Assembly (NCBI RefSeq): GCF_024609785.1
Contig: NZ_JANHJQ010000026.1
Location: forward strand, 1,652-64,004
DNA from: Pseudalkalibacillus decolorationis
Lineage (GTDB): Bacteria; Bacillota; Bacilli; Bacillales; Fictibacillaceae
DNA length: 62,353 nucleotides
Direction of reading: 5' to 3'
The number at the start of each line of letters is the position of its first letter. Position 1 is the stretch's first letter. Under the pieces are notes generated by a model. That model searched no databases, was not told the origin of the DNA, and worked only from the letters and a program-made list of their open reading frames with translations. Made by a program: the position numbers and the translations under genes. Below, piece after piece: positions 9,235 to 18,715 of the stretch.

Positions 9235-10341
9235 ATGTTAAAGAGAATTGTTCAATTATTTTTTATTGTCGTTGGTGGAACGCTTGGTTTTCTTTATGTA
9301 CCCGAACTTATTCGTTTATTAAATAATTTAATTCACATTGGGAATTTACCAGGGTTCATTACTTCACCATATATGGGGATAGTGATTGGTGCAGGGCTTT
9401 TCTATGTGAGTACATTTTGGTTAGCGGATTATATTGTTGGGTTCATCCAGTGGATTGAAGAATCGCTCATGAAGGTGCCTGTAGCGGATGTCTTATTCGG
9501 TTCAATCGGTCTCGTTTTCGGATTAATTGTCGCGTATTTAGCGATGTTTGCGTTTAATAGCATGGAACTTAATATCGTTGTCAATGTAATCGGGTTTTTC
9601 TTTACGGCTTTACTAGGGTACATTGGATTTCGTTTTGGTTTCAAAAAGCGTGAAGAGCTTGTTAGTTTATTTACTTCAGCTCGAGCAAATAAGGATAAAA
9701 AGAAGGATGCAGACGGGGAAGTGAAGCGAGAAGGCATCTTGAAAATCCTTGATACGAGTGTCATAATTGACGGTAGAATTGCAGATGTTTGTCAAACAGG
9801 GTTTTTAGAAGGTCCAATTGTTATCCCTCAATTTGTACTCGAAGAGCTACAGCATATTGCCGATTCTTCTGACGTATTGAAACGAAATCGAGGACGGCGT
9901 GGTTTGGATATTCTGAATCGAATTCAAAAAGAGCTTTCTATAAAGGTTGAAATTTATGAAGGTGATTTTGAAGATGTACATGAAGTAGACAGCAAACTTG
10001 TAAAGCTCGGAAAATTAGTTTCTGGAATGGTCGTAACGAATGATTACAACTTGAATAAAGTTTGTGAGTTTCAAGGTGTTCCAGTATTGAATATTAATGA
10101 TCTCGCGAATGCGGTCAAACCTGTCGTTCTTCCGGGTGAAGAATTGAATGTACAAGTGATCAAGGATGGAAAAGAACATAACCAAGGCGTAGGGTACTTG
10201 GATGATGGTACGATGATTGTTGTTGAAGATGGACGGGATTATATCGGGAAAACGATTGATGTTCTTGTGACAAGTGTTCTACAAACATCTGCAGGCCGAA
10301 TGATTTTTGCAAAGCCAAAGCTCTTGGAGAAGGCTCTGTAA
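9235..10341 (+). CDS. yacL: YacL, membrane-anchored PIN-TRAM protein
   Basis: The 368-residue protein has four N-terminal membrane segments (about residues 4-30, 40-65, 80-105, 110-135). A cytoplasmic PIN nuclease-like domain follows (about 170-285, opening ILDTSVIIDGRIADV with conserved acidic residues), and a C-terminal TRAM domain (about 295-365). PIN-TRAM proteins are thought to act on RNA or nucleic acids at the membrane; the substrate is unknown. GAGGAGGTGA lies just before ATG 9235. It has a possible promoter of its own at 9207 and is followed after 16 bases by ispD. Confidence 0.93.
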   Translation: MLKRIVQLFFIVVGGTLGFLYVPELIRLLNNLIHIGNLPGFITSPYMGIVIGAGLFYVSTFWLADYIVGFIQWIEESLMKVPVADVLFGSIGLVFGLIVAYLAMFAFNSMELNIVVNVIGFFFTALLGYIGFRFGFKKREELVSLFTSARANKDKKKDADGEVKREGILKILDTSVIIDGRIADVCQTGFLEGPIVIPQFVLEELQHIADSSDVLKRNRGRRGLDILNRIQKELSIKVEIYEGDFEDVHEVDSKLVKLGKLVSGMVVTNDYNLNKVCEFQGVPVLNINDLANAVKPVVLPGEELNVQVIKDGKEHNQGVGYLDDGTMIVVEDGRDYIGKTIDVLVTSVLQTSAGRMIFAKPKLLEKAL

Positions 10342-10357
10342 TATGATGCGAAAGTAG

Positions 10358-11065
10358 ATGAGTAGTGTGAATTACAAGGTAGTCATACCTGCAGCGGGAC
10401 AGGGAAAGCGAATGAAAGCCGATCGAAACAAGCAATTGCTGCTTCTAGATGGTGTACCGCTAATCGTTCGAACATTACAGGTATTTGAAAAAGATGATTG
10501 GTGCAATGGCATAATCATTGTTGGTAATCAAATTGAATTGATTGAACTTAAACGTCTTGTATCTGAATATAAATTGATGAAGGTTCTAGACATCGTAGTA
10601 GGTGGAAAAGAACGACAAAACAGCGTTTATGAAGGGGTAAAGGCAATTAAGGAAGAAATTTTGGTCCTAATCCATGATGGTGCAAGGCCCTTTGTTTCAC
10701 TTGATTCTATCCACCAGCTTGTATTACAGGCTGATGAGTGTGGAGCTGCTGTATTAGCGGTCCCCCTTAAAGATACAATTAAACAAATAGAAGCGAATAA
10801 GGTTGTCAAGACCGTTGATCGTAGTAGCTTGTGGGCTGTCCAAACCCCACAAGCTTTTCATCTGTCTATTCTAGTACAAGCCCATGAAACGGCAGAAAAG
10901 CTCGGTTACATTGGTACAGACGATGCGAGTTTGGTGGAATCTATTGGCAAGCAGGTAGCTGTTGTGGAAGGTAGTTATTTGAATATTAAATTGACGACAC
11001 CAGAGGATATGCTTTTCGCAAATTCAATTATCAGGCAGATAGAGGAGCGAGAGTTGGATGTTTAG
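10358..11065 (+). CDS. ispD: 2-C-methyl-D-erythritol 4-phosphate cytidylyltransferase IspD
   Basis: IspD joins CTP and methylerythritol phosphate in the non-mevalonate isoprenoid pathway. The 235-residue protein has the nucleotidyltransferase start PAAGQGKRM, the HDGARPF motif and AVPLKDTIK. No strong Shine-Dalgarno is visible, so the start may be ATG 10358 or GTG 10367; the latter gives [13 protein letters not shown], closer to relatives. It overlaps ispF by 8 bases, so the two sequential-pathway genes are translationally coupled. Confidence 0.95.
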   Translation: MSSVNYKVVIPAAGQGKRMKADRNKQLLLLDGVPLIVRTLQVFEKDDWCNGIIIVGNQIELIELKRLVSEYKLMKVLDIVVGGKERQNSVYEGVKAIKEEILVLIHDGARPFVSLDSIHQLVLQADECGAAVLAVPLKDTIKQIEANKVVKTVDRSSLWAVQTPQAFHLSILVQAHETAEKLGYIGTDDASLVESIGKQVAVVEGSYLNIKLTTPEDMLFANSIIRQIEERELDV

Positions 11066-11531
11066 AGTTGGACAAGGATATGATGTACATCAATTGGTTG
11101 AAGGAAGGCCACTAATTATCGGAGGTATTCAGGTTCCTTACGAAAAAGGTTTATTAGGTCACTCAGATGCAGATGTGTTATTACATGTTGTGACGGACGC
11201 TATTCTTGGAGCTATCGGAGAAGGTGACCTCGGTAAACATTTCCCTGATACTAGTGCGGATTTTAAGGATATCGATTCTAAGGTTTTACTTGAACGAGCG
11301 TTCGAATTAGCAAAGAAACAGGGCTTCCTTCTAGGGAACGTCGATGCAACCATTATCGCGCAGTACCCCAAAATGGCTCCTTATATAAACGACATGAGAA
11401 GTGTAATTGCTAAAATTTTAGATGCGAACCTGGATCAAGTAAACGTAAAAGCAACAACTACTGAAAAGCTTGGTTTTACCGGCAGAGGCGAAGGTATTGC
11501 AGCGCAAGCAGTTGTATTGCTGGAAAAATGA
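11058..11531 (+). CDS. ispF: 2-C-methyl-D-erythritol 2,4-cyclodiphosphate synthase IspF
   Basis: IspF cyclises CDP-methylerythritol phosphate in the same pathway as ispD. The 157-residue protein is of normal length. The metal-binding GYDVHQL (residues 7-13) and [11 protein letters not shown] (near 33-43), the GDLGKHFPD loop and the GFTGRGEGI end motif are all present. GGAGCGAGAG precedes ATG 11058 inside the end of ispD. Confidence 0.96.
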   Translation: MFRVGQGYDVHQLVEGRPLIIGGIQVPYEKGLLGHSDADVLLHVVTDAILGAIGEGDLGKHFPDTSADFKDIDSKVLLERAFELAKKQGFLLGNVDATIIAQYPKMAPYINDMRSVIAKILDANLDQVNVKATTTEKLGFTGRGEGIAAQAVVLLEK

Positions 11532-11605
11532 AGGTAAACTGAAAACAATTTATTGCGTCTATTCTTGCATTAAAATACATGCCCAACAGAGAAAGGATAA
11601 TTAGT

Positions 11606-13075
11606 ATGTCGAAAGAAATTAGAGTTCGTTATGCACCAAGCCCAACAGGACATTTACATATTGGTAATGCACGAGCTGCGTTATTTAATTATTTGTTTGC
11701 AAGAAGTCAAAATGGAAAGTTCATCATCCGAATTGAGGATACTGATCAAAAGAGAAACGTTGAAGGCGGAGAATATAGTCAGCTTAATTACTTGAAATGG
11801 TTAGGAATGGATTGGGATGAAAGCGTTGATGTAGGTGGTGACTATGGTCCATACCGGCAGATGGAACGAATTGATCTTTATCAGAAACATTATAAGGAGC
11901 TTTTAGATAAGGGTCTTGCTTATAAATGCTATTGTACAGAGGAAGAGCTTGAACAAGAACGTGAAGCCATGCAGGCACGCGGAGAAATGCCTCGCTATTC
12001 TGGTAAATGCCGCCACTTGACTGAAGAAGAACAACAAAAACTTGAAGCGGAAGGCCGTACTCCAAGTATCCGCTTTGCAGTTCCACATGATAAAGAATAT
12101 ACGTTCAATGACCTAGTAAAAGAGCATGTTAGCTTTGAATCTAATGGAATCGGCGATTGGGTGATTGTCAAAAAAGATGGAATTCCGACGTATAACTTTG
12201 CGGTTGCAATTGATGATTATCATATGAAGATCTCTCATGTTTTACGTGGAGATGATCACATTTCCAACACACCAAAACAGTTAATGGTTTATGAAGCGTT
12301 AGGTTGGGATGCACCGGTTTTCGGCCATATGACTCTTATTGTTAATGAAAACCGAAAAAAACTAAGCAAACGGGATGAGACGACTATTCAGTTCATCGAA
12401 CAATACGAGGAGCTAGGGTATCTTCCGGAAGCGCTATTTAACTTTATCGGATTATTAGGCTGGTCTCCAAAGGGTGAAGATGAATTGTTCACGAAAGAGC
12501 AATTTATTGAAATATTTGATGCAGACCGTCTGTCAAAGGCTCCTGCTGTTTTTGATGTAAAAAAACTGGAGTGGATGAACAACCAATATATTAAAGACAC
12601 TGATTTTGAGCATGTTCTTGAACTGACTGTACCGCACCTTGAAAAAGCGGGGCGGATTTCTACAGAGCGTTCAGAACTTGATGAGAAATGGGTTCGGGAC
12701 CTAGTGGCACTCTATCAAGAACAATTAACATTTGGAGCAGAGATCGTCCCGTTGACCGAGTTGTTTTTCAATGAATCGATTGCATATGACGAGGCGGCTG
12801 CGGAAATTTTAAGTGAAGAACAAGTTCCTGAAGTCATGCGAGGCCTTATTGATCAAATTCGCAATATGGAGACGTTTGAACCTGGAGAGATTAAGGCTGC
12901 AATTAAAGCGACTCAGAAAGCGACAGGACATAAAGGGAAAAAACTGTTCATGCCAATTCGTGTTGCAGCTACAGGGCAAATGCACGGACCTGAACTTCCA
13001 AATTCATTATCGCTGCTTGGTAAGGATACTGTTATTATAAGACTACAAAAAACAATTGAGCAGTTTGGTAAATAA
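11606..13075 (+). CDS. gltX: Glutamyl-tRNA synthetase
   Basis: GltX charges tRNA-Glu and, in Bacillaceae lacking GlnRS, also tRNA-Gln for later amidation by GatCAB. The 489-residue class I synthetase has the HIGH motif as HLHIG (16-20), the KMSKS motif as KLSKR near residue 255 and an anticodon-binding C-terminal half. ATG 11606 ([15 protein letters not shown]) follows AAAGGA; the ATG at 11579 lies before that site. A 74-base gap separates it from ispF. The next gene, cysE, has its own T-box leader. Confidence 0.96.
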   Translation: MSKEIRVRYAPSPTGHLHIGNARAALFNYLFARSQNGKFIIRIEDTDQKRNVEGGEYSQLNYLKWLGMDWDESVDVGGDYGPYRQMERIDLYQKHYKELLDKGLAYKCYCTEEELEQEREAMQARGEMPRYSGKCRHLTEEEQQKLEAEGRTPSIRFAVPHDKEYTFNDLVKEHVSFESNGIGDWVIVKKDGIPTYNFAVAIDDYHMKISHVLRGDDHISNTPKQLMVYEALGWDAPVFGHMTLIVNENRKKLSKRDETTIQFIEQYEELGYLPEALFNFIGLLGWSPKGEDELFTKEQFIEIFDADRLSKAPAVFDVKKLEWMNNQYIKDTDFEHVLELTVPHLEKAGRISTERSELDEKWVRDLVALYQEQLTFGAEIVPLTELFFNESIAYDEAAAEILSEEQVPEVMRGLIDQIRNMETFEPGEIKAAIKATQKATGHKGKKLFMPIRVAATGQMHGPELPNSLSLLGKDTVIIRLQKTIEQFGK

Positions 13076-13157
13076 TCGAGTCATATTTGAAACATTGGCT
13101 TTAAAAAAACGAAAGAATACACTTTTTCTATAAAATATAATATAGTAAAAGAAGTAG

Positions 13158-13186
13158 TTAATGAGTTGATAAGGTAATACTATAAA
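13158..13186 (+). promoter_or_regulatory. Possible promoter of the cysE T-box transcript
   Basis: TTAATG (13158-13163), 17 bases, TATAAA (13181-13186). The -35 is weak, but the predicted start near 13193 falls just before T-box stem I. Confidence 0.45.
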
Positions 13187-13192
13187 AACATT

Positions 13193-13442
13193 GAAGCGAA
13201 AAATCTTTGATGAGGAGAAGTAAGGATCGCGCTTTCTTTAAAGAGAGAACCATGATTGGCTGAAAGTGGTTTAAGAAAGGCAACCTGAAATGCACCTCGG
13301 AGACCTTTATTGAACATAGAGTAAATAAAGGCGGTTCCCTACCGTTAACGGGGTTTGAGTGAGAAGATGAGCCTTTCTTCTTCTAAACAGAGTGGGACCG
13401 CGCCATAAGCGTCTCTGTGAGTAATCACAGAGACGCTTTTTT
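13193..13442 (+). promoter_or_regulatory. T-box riboswitch, cysteine-specific, with terminator
   Basis: The leader has stem I elements (GGAGAAGTA near 13213), the specifier codon TGC (Cys) at 13291-13293, and the T-box AGAGTGGGACCGCG (13390-13403). The terminator is GCGTCTCTGTGA / TCACAGAGACGC (13409-13436) followed by six T. Uncharged tRNA-Cys should stabilise the antiterminator and switch on cysE-cysS. The base after UGG in the T-box is G, which would face the tRNA discriminator. This matches the known cysES T-box of Bacillus in place and codon. Confidence 0.92.
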
Positions 13443-13458
13443 GCGTTGTATCAACTCT

Positions 13459-13791
13459 AGTCGCTTACACTTTTATTTTATCCAGTTTCAGCTCCTAGGT
13501 GCTCGAGGTCGCTTCACTTTTTCATTGAAAACGAAGGGCATGTTTCCTTCTGAAAAGGCTCCAGCGCTTGCACCATGGGCATAAGTGCAACTAAGGCAAC
13601 CACCTCACATTAGTTCGGTGGATGTCAAGTTTTCTTTATCGCACCTAACCAGTCGCTTACACTTTTATTTTATCCAGTTTCAGCTCCTAGGTGCTCGAGG
13701 TCGCTTCACTTTTTCATTGGAAACGAAGGTCACGTTTCCTTCTGAAAAGCTTCCAGCGCTTGTTGCACCTAACCAGTCGCTTACACTTTTA
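13459..13791 (+). repeat. Tandem family C repeat, two units, first with module E
   Basis: AGTCGCTTACACTTTTA recurs at 13459, 13651 and 13775, defining units of 192 and 124 bp. The first 112 bases of the two units differ at about five positions. Unit 1 carries an extra module (13570-13640) after CCAGCGCTTG; unit 2 has only TT there before GCACCTAACC. The core CAGCTTCAGCGCC...GGTGCTCGAGGTCGCTTC type sequence also occurs near 56050 and 60665. Confidence 0.85.
13570..13640 (+). repeat. Module E, copy E1, inserted in a family C repeat
   Basis: GCAC...GTGC (13570-13588) is followed by AACTAAGG, a CCACC/GGTGG hairpin (about 13600-13621) and AAGTTTTCTTTATC (13627-13640). The same layout is found at 18608-18691 and 56133-56201. 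The neighbouring family C unit lacks it, which gives an empty site. Confidence 0.75.
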
Positions 13792-13807
13792 TGAGAGGAG
13801 TGGGTTT

Positions 13808-14473
13808 ATGATTAAGACATTGAAAGAAGATATTGATGTGGTGTTCGACCAGGACCCGGCAGCACGTAGTTATTTGGAAGTCATCCTAACGTACTCTGGG
13901 TTACACGCGGTTTGGGCTCATCGATTTGCGCATCTTTTTTGGAAACAAAAGCTCTTTTTTCTCGCGCGCTGCATTTCCCAGATCAGTCGCTTTTTTACAG
14001 GTATCGAAATCCACCCCGGAGCAAGAATTGGACGTCGTTGCTTTATCGATCATGGAATGGGTGTCGTGATTGGGGAAACATGTGAAATCGGTGATAATGT
14101 CACCTTATTCCAAGGGGTTACACTTGGAGGAACCGGTAAGGAAAAGGGGAAACGCCACCCAACACTTGAAGATAATGCTCTTGTTGCAACAGGTGCAAAA
14201 GTATTAGGATCAATCACAATAGGAAAGAATTCGAAGGTCGGGGCAGGATCAGTCGTTTTACAAAATGTTCCGCACAATTCAACAGTAGTTGGAATTCCGG
14301 GACGTATCGTCATTCAAGATGGGGTTCGTGTTCGAAAGGACCTGGAACACCAAAACCTTCCGGACCCTGTATCGGATAAATTTAAAGTAATGGAAGAAGA
14401 AATCGAACGATTAAGGAATGAAGTTGAGCAAATGAAAAATGGAGTGAATCAGAATGAACATTCAAATTTATAA
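13808..14473 (+). CDS. cysE: Serine O-acetyltransferase CysE
   Basis: CysE acetylates serine to O-acetylserine, the committed step of cysteine synthesis. The 221-residue protein has an N-terminal helical part and a left-handed beta-helix of hexapeptide repeats (about 60-175; [36 protein letters not shown]). ATG 13808 follows GAGAGGAG; the longer frame starting at 13691 runs through a repeat and is rejected. It overlaps cysS by 20 bases. The pair is controlled by the cysteine T-box, so charged tRNA-Cys limits both cysteine supply and charging. Confidence 0.96.
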   Translation: MIKTLKEDIDVVFDQDPAARSYLEVILTYSGLHAVWAHRFAHLFWKQKLFFLARCISQISRFFTGIEIHPGARIGRRCFIDHGMGVVIGETCEIGDNVTLFQGVTLGGTGKEKGKRHPTLEDNALVATGAKVLGSITIGKNSKVGAGSVVLQNVPHNSTVVGIPGRIVIQDGVRVRKDLEHQNLPDPVSDKFKVMEEEIERLRNEVEQMKNGVNQNEHSNL

Positions 14474-15857
14474 CACCCTTACACGTAAAAAAGAACCTTT
14501 TAAATCGATTGATGAAGGTAAAGTTAAAATGTACGTGTGTGGTCCTACTGTTTATAACTATATCCATATTGGAAATGCGCGACCACCAATTGTATTTGAT
14601 ACGGTCCGTAGATATCTTGAATATCGAGGGTATGATGTTCATTTCGTTTCGAATTTTACAGATGTAGACGATAAGATTATAAAGGCGGCGAATGAATTAG
14701 GTGAAGACGTCCCAACGCTTGCTGAACGTTTTATTACGGCATATCATGAGGATGTGACGGCACTTAACATCAATCGTGCCGACCAACATCCACGTGTTAC
14801 TGAAACGATGAATGACATTATCCAATTTGTTGAAATGTTGGTCGAAAAGGAATACGCATACGCTTCAGGCGGGGATGTTTATTTCCGCACAAAAAAGTTT
14901 AAAGATTATGGAAAGCTTTCACAGCAGTCGATTGATGAACTTCGTGTTGGAGCTCGTATACAAGTCGGAGAACACAAAGAGGACCCGCTCGATTTTGTAC
15001 TTTGGAAGGCGGCAAAGGAGGGTGAGATCTACTGGGATAGTCCATGGGGGAAAGGTCGTCCAGGCTGGCATATAGAGTGCTCAGCTATGGTGAAGAAGTA
15101 TTTAGGAAATACGATTGATATCCATGCGGGAGGTCAGGATTTATCCTTTCCGCATCACGAGAATGAAATAGCACAGTCGGAAGCATTGAATGAAGCACCA
15201 ATGGCAAATTATTGGATGCACAATGGATATATTAATATTAATAACGAAAAGATGTCGAAATCACTTGGCAACTTTATTATGTTACATGATTTGTTAAAGA
15301 AATATGACCCGCAAGCATTTCGGTTCTTCATGCTGAATGTTCATTATCGTCATCCGATTAATTTTACAGATGAGTTGCTTGATAGTGCGAAAGTGAGTTT
15401 GGAACGGATCCGTACAACAGTCGGTAATTTAGAACATCGTATCGAGCACAGCGTAGATCTTGGAACAAACGAGGAAGACTGGAAGAAAAAAATAAAGCAT
15501 TTTAGAAATCAGTTTATCATCGAAATGGACGATGATTTTAATACTTCAAATGCAATTGCTGTTCTTTTTGATCTCGCGAAGGAAGCTAATCTTTACCTAC
15601 AAGAGAAAAATACAAACGTAAATGTGCTAAATTCATTTATCGCTGTTTTCGATGAAGTTGGTAATGTACTCGGCTTACAACTGAAAACAGAACAAGAGCT
15701 TCTTGATGAGGAAGTTGACCAGCTAATTAGTCAACGAAACGAAGCTCGCAGGCAGAAAAATTACCAGCTAGCAGACGAGATTCGCGATAAATTACAGAAT
15801 GAAGGAATCCTCCTTGAAGACACTCCTCAAGGCATAAGGTGGAAGCGAAAATCATGA
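14454..15857 (+). CDS. cysS: Cysteinyl-tRNA synthetase
   Basis: CysS charges tRNA-Cys. The 467-residue class I synthetase has HIGH as YIHIGNARP near residues 34-42, the zinc ligands around C28 and GWHIECSAM, and KMSKSLGNF near 266-274. It starts inside the 3' end of cysE and its stop overlaps the start of mrnC (ATGA), so cysE-cysS-mrnC-rlmB-yacP is a tightly packed operon under the T-box. Confidence 0.97.
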   Translation: MNIQIYNTLTRKKEPFKSIDEGKVKMYVCGPTVYNYIHIGNARPPIVFDTVRRYLEYRGYDVHFVSNFTDVDDKIIKAANELGEDVPTLAERFITAYHEDVTALNINRADQHPRVTETMNDIIQFVEMLVEKEYAYASGGDVYFRTKKFKDYGKLSQQSIDELRVGARIQVGEHKEDPLDFVLWKAAKEGEIYWDSPWGKGRPGWHIECSAMVKKYLGNTIDIHAGGQDLSFPHHENEIAQSEALNEAPMANYWMHNGYININNEKMSKSLGNFIMLHDLLKKYDPQAFRFFMLNVHYRHPINFTDELLDSAKVSLERIRTTVGNLEHRIEHSVDLGTNEEDWKKKIKHFRNQFIIEMDDDFNTSNAIAVLFDLAKEANLYLQEKNTNVNVLNSFIAVFDEVGNVLGLQLKTEQELLDEEVDQLISQRNEARRQKNYQLADEIRDKLQNEGILLEDTPQGIRWKRKS

Positions 15858-16270
15858 ATTCATTTAAGAGTCCTTCACAAATAGACCCTAAACAACTAAA
15901 GTCATCTGCCTTAGCCTATATCGGTGACGCTATTTATGAAGTTTACATCCGCTCACATCTCCTAGAAAAGGGAAAGGTTAAGCCCCAACAACTTCATAAG
16001 TTAGCTACCGGTTATGTCTCTGCAAAAGCACAGGCTGTGATTATCTTAACGATGCTTGAGCAAGGGGAATTAACAGATGAAGAACAAAGCGTTGTCCGCC
16101 GAGGGCGTAACGGCAAAATGGGTACTATTCCTAAAAATACTGATATCCAGACATACCGCTATGGGACGGCATTTGAAGCACTAATTGGCTATCATTATTT
16201 GTCGGATAATGTGGATCGGCTAGGTGAAGTTATGCATCGTTCAATAACAATTATAGAAGGGAGGGATTGA
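15854..16270 (+). CDS. mrnC: Mini-ribonuclease 3 (MrnC)
   Basis: Mini-RNase III trims 23S rRNA ends in Bacillus. The 138-residue protein is an RNase III catalytic domain alone: [15 protein letters not shown] (near 20-34) and the C-terminal [13 protein letters not shown] carry the acidic site, and there is no double-stranded RNA-binding domain, as is normal for this family. ATG 15854 overlaps the cysS stop; GTG 15839 lies within AAGGTGG, the likely ribosome site. Confidence 0.95.
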   Translation: MNSFKSPSQIDPKQLKSSALAYIGDAIYEVYIRSHLLEKGKVKPQQLHKLATGYVSAKAQAVIILTMLEQGELTDEEQSVVRRGRNGKMGTIPKNTDIQTYRYGTAFEALIGYHYLSDNVDRLGEVMHRSITIIEGRD

Positions 16271-16272
16271 GT

Positions 16273-17019
16273 ATGAACAGCGATGTAATTATCGGCAGAA
16301 ATCCTGTATTGGAAGCACTACGATCAGGAAGGGATATCAATAAAATTATGATAGCTGAAGGTGCCCAAAAAGGTTCAATTGGACAAGTTATTCAACAAGC
16401 AAAAAAAGAACGAATTCAAGTTCAATACGTTCCAAAGAAAAAGCTTGATACGATTGTAGAAGGTGAGAATCATCAAGGGGTGCTTGCATATGTTGCGGCC
16501 TACGACTACGCCGATATTGACGATTTGTTTGACCGAGCAACAAAACAAAATGAGGAACCCTTTATTCTCGTGCTTGATGAAATTGAAGACCCTCATAATC
16601 TTGGTTCAATCTTACGGACTGCTGATGCTGTTGGAGCTCATGGTGTCATCATTCCAAAGCGAAGAGCGGTTGGATTGACTTCATCCGTTGCAAAAGCATC
16701 AACAGGTGCAATTGAATATGTTCCTGTCGTACGGGTAACAAATATAGCCCGAACGATAGAAGAGCTTAAACAACGTGGTGTCTGGTTTGTTGCTACGGAT
16801 GCAAAAGGGGATCAGGATTACCGCGAGGCACAGTTTGACATGCCAATTGGCCTTGTGATCGGGAGTGAAGGAAAGGGAATTGGCCGTCTTGTAAAAGAAA
16901 AATGTGATTTCCTCGTCTCTTTGCCTATGGAGGGAAAGGTAACCTCTTTAAACGCGTCTGTCGCTGCGGCCCTTCTTATGTATGAAGTATACCGCAATCG
17001 AAAGCCTCAAGGGGGATAG
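16273..17019 (+). CDS. rlmB: 23S rRNA (guanosine-2'-O)-methyltransferase RlmB
   Basis: This SpoU/TrmH-family enzyme methylates 23S rRNA at G2251 (E. coli numbering). The 248-residue protein has an N-terminal substrate-binding domain (IIGRNPVLEAL), then a knotted SPOUT domain with HNLGSILRTAD, IGSEGKGI and SLNASVAAALLMYEV. ATG 16273 lies eight bases after GGAGG; a TTG at 16267 is too close to it. It sits two bases after mrnC and two before yacP. Confidence 0.95.
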   Translation: MNSDVIIGRNPVLEALRSGRDINKIMIAEGAQKGSIGQVIQQAKKERIQVQYVPKKKLDTIVEGENHQGVLAYVAAYDYADIDDLFDRATKQNEEPFILVLDEIEDPHNLGSILRTADAVGAHGVIIPKRRAVGLTSSVAKASTGAIEYVPVVRVTNIARTIEELKQRGVWFVATDAKGDQDYREAQFDMPIGLVIGSEGKGIGRLVKEKCDFLVSLPMEGKVTSLNASVAAALLMYEVYRNRKPQGG

Positions 17020-17021
17020 TC

Positions 17022-17531
17022 ATGGAAATCCTCCTGGTAGACGGCTATAACATGATAGGGGATTGGCCGGGGCTGCGGAAACTGCGTGATCATGACCTTG
17101 CCGCTGCTCGTGACCTGCTTATGGACAAGATGGCAGAATATCAAGCCTATACGGGAATGAGAGTCATCGTCGTGTTTGATGCTCATTATGTTCCTGGAAC
17201 GGAAACAAAATTTAAAAACCACCGAATTGAAGTTATTTTTACAAAAGAAAATGAATCAGCTGATGAAAGAATTGAAAAGCTTGCTAAAGAACTGAAGGAT
17301 ATTCGAACGGAAATCCATGTAGCAACTTCAGACTTTTTAGAACAATGGGTCACGTTCGGACTTGGTGCATTACGAAAATCAGCACGGGAGCTTTCAATTG
17401 AAGTAGATAATATCGAGAAGCGAATTAGCAGAAAAGTCGAAGATATTCAAAAACAAAATCGTACGTCGTCCTTACTGTTAACAGATGAAGTTGCTGAAAT
17501 TTTTGAAAAATGGCGCAGAGGCGACCGGTGA
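17022..17531 (+). CDS. rae1: Ribosome-associated endonuclease Rae1 (YacP)
   Basis: Rae1 cleaves certain mRNAs in the ribosomal A site in Bacillus subtilis. The 169-residue NYN/PIN-like protein opens with ILLVDGYNMIGDWP and has the conserved VVFDAHYVPG and ESADERIEKL acidic motifs. It is the last gene of the cysteine/rRNA-maturation operon; the sigH promoter begins five bases after its stop codon. Confidence 0.92.
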   Translation: MEILLVDGYNMIGDWPGLRKLRDHDLAAARDLLMDKMAEYQAYTGMRVIVVFDAHYVPGTETKFKNHRIEVIFTKENESADERIEKLAKELKDIRTEIHVATSDFLEQWVTFGLGALRKSARELSIEVDNIEKRISRKVEDIQKQNRTSSLLLTDEVAEIFEKWRRGDR

Positions 17532-17535
17532 GTGG

Positions 17536-17565
17536 TTGACGTTTGTCGAATAAGTACTGTATAAT
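17536..17565 (+). promoter_or_regulatory. Promoter of sigH
   Basis: TTGACG (17536-17541), an 18-base spacer and TATAAT (17560-17565), directly upstream of sigH and just after rae1. It is a sigma-A type promoter; in Bacillus subtilis the matching promoter is repressed by AbrB. Confidence 0.8.
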
Positions 17566-17603
17566 ATTTCTATATATAGGTCGCCATGGTCGGAGGGATT
17601 CTC

Positions 17604-18254
17604 GTGATCATTGAACTCAAAGAGATTGTACACACTGAATTTAACGAGCTTGAAGATGAGTCCATTGTGGAGCAGGTTCACGAAGGAAACAGCGCCGCAC
17701 TTGAGTACTTAATCAACAAGTACAAGAATTTTGTCCGTGCAAAAGCCCGGTCTTATTTTTTGATTGGTGCAGATCGGGAAGATATTATTCAAGAAGGTAT
17801 GATTGGTCTGTATAAGGCAATTCGAGATTTTAAAGAGGACAAGCTTTCCTCCTTTAAAGCCTTTGCTGAACTATGCATCACCAGGCAAATGATAACTGCG
17901 ATCAAAACGGCAACAAGACAGAAACACATTCCGCTTAATTCCTACGTGTCTTTGGACAAGCCAATTTATGATGAAGAATCAGACCGGACGTTATTGGACG
18001 TTATATGTGGCTCGCGTGTGACAAATCCAGAAGAGCTCATCATTAATCAAGAAGAATTCGATGATATTGAGTTGAAGATGGGTGAGCTACTCAGTGACCT
18101 CGAACGAAAAGTACTAATGTTGTACCTGGACGGTCAATCCTATCAGGAAATATCGGTGGATTTAAACCGTCACGTTAAATCAATTGATAACGCCCTTCAA
18201 AGGGTGAAGCGTAAGCTCGAACGGTACCTTGAGTTAAGAGAAATTGGTTTATAG
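17604..18254 (+). CDS. sigH: RNA polymerase sigma factor SigH
   Basis: SigH drives early sporulation, competence and post-exponential genes. The 216-residue sigma-70 family protein has region 2 (ADREDIIQEGMIGLYKAI) and region 4 (YQEISVDLNRHVKSIDNALQ), with the core nearly identical to known SigH. GTG 17604 is the likely start: CGGAGGG lies six bases before it, while ATG 17586 precedes that site. A hairpin at 18271-18295 follows. Confidence 0.95.
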   Translation: MIIELKEIVHTEFNELEDESIVEQVHEGNSAALEYLINKYKNFVRAKARSYFLIGADREDIIQEGMIGLYKAIRDFKEDKLSSFKAFAELCITRQMITAIKTATRQKHIPLNSYVSLDKPIYDEESDRTLLDVICGSRVTNPEELIINQEEFDDIELKMGELLSDLERKVLMLYLDGQSYQEISVDLNRHVKSIDNALQRVKRKLERYLELREIGL

Positions 18255-18270
18255 AGAAACGTAAAACAAA

Positions 18271-18295
18271 GAGGTTGGCTCGTAGAGTCAACCTC
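18271..18295 (+). terminator. Hairpin after sigH
   Basis: GAGGTTGGCTC pairs with GAGTCAACCTC with one mismatch around a GTA loop. No immediate T run follows, so it may be an attenuating or processing hairpin rather than a strong terminator. Confidence 0.5.
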
Positions 18296-18326
18296 GTTAC
18301 ACGTTTTTAGGGGTGATCAGCCCTCA

Positions 18327-18355
18327 TTGACAGGACTATACCCCTGTGATAAAGT
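18327..18355 (+). promoter_or_regulatory. Promoter of rpmG-secE-nusG
   Basis: TTGACA (18327-18332), exactly 17 bases, TAAAGT (18350-18355), about 73 bases before rpmG. Confidence 0.8.
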
Positions 18356-18428
18356 GTAAAACATAAAATGGACAAAGTATGGGTAAAACCTGACTCCACG
18401 ATTCGACGGTATTTTGGAGATGATGGCG

Positions 18429-18578
18429 ATGCGTATTAAAGTTGTCTTAGCTTGTGAGCAATGTAAACAACGAAACTACACGTCTATGAAAAACATAACA
18501 AGCAACCAAGAACGTGTTGAACAAAAAAAGTTTTGCAAACACTGTCAAATCCATACAGTCCACCGGGAAACAAAATAA
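18429..18578 (+). CDS. rpmG: Ribosomal protein L33 (zinc type)
   Basis: This 49-residue protein reads MRIKVVLACEQCKQRNYTSM at its start and ends HTVHRETK. It has the zinc ribbon cysteines C9, C12, C36 and C39, so it is a zinc-dependent L33. ATG 18429 lies eight bases after GGAGA; the in-frame ATG at 18423 is too close. L33 genes upstream of secE are usual in Bacillaceae. Confidence 0.93.
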   Translation: MRIKVVLACEQCKQRNYTSMKNITSNQERVEQKKFCKHCQIHTVHRETK

Positions 18579-18607
18579 AGGACGGACATTAATAGATTAT
18601 TTACCGT

Positions 18608-18691
18608 GTTGCCTTACTGTTATATAGATATCACATAAGGCAACTAAGGCTCAGCCTCGCTAATGCTCGGCTCAGCTAAGTTTTCTTTATC
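18608..18691 (+). repeat. Module E, copy E2, between rpmG and secE
   Basis: The inverted repeat GTTGCCTTA (18608-18616) / TAAGGCAAC (18636-18644) leads into AACTAAGG. Then come two GGCTCAGC copies and AAGTTTTCTTTATC (18678-18691). The layout equals E1 and E3 but the outer stem sequence is different and still complementary. Confidence 0.7.
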
Positions 18692-18715
18692 TTGAATTAA
18701 ACTGGGGGTAAAACG

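Noticed and set aside
13585-13807. Open frames through the tandem family C repeat, including a longer cysE
   Set aside because: The sequence is repeat DNA; cysE has a clear ribosome site before ATG 13808.
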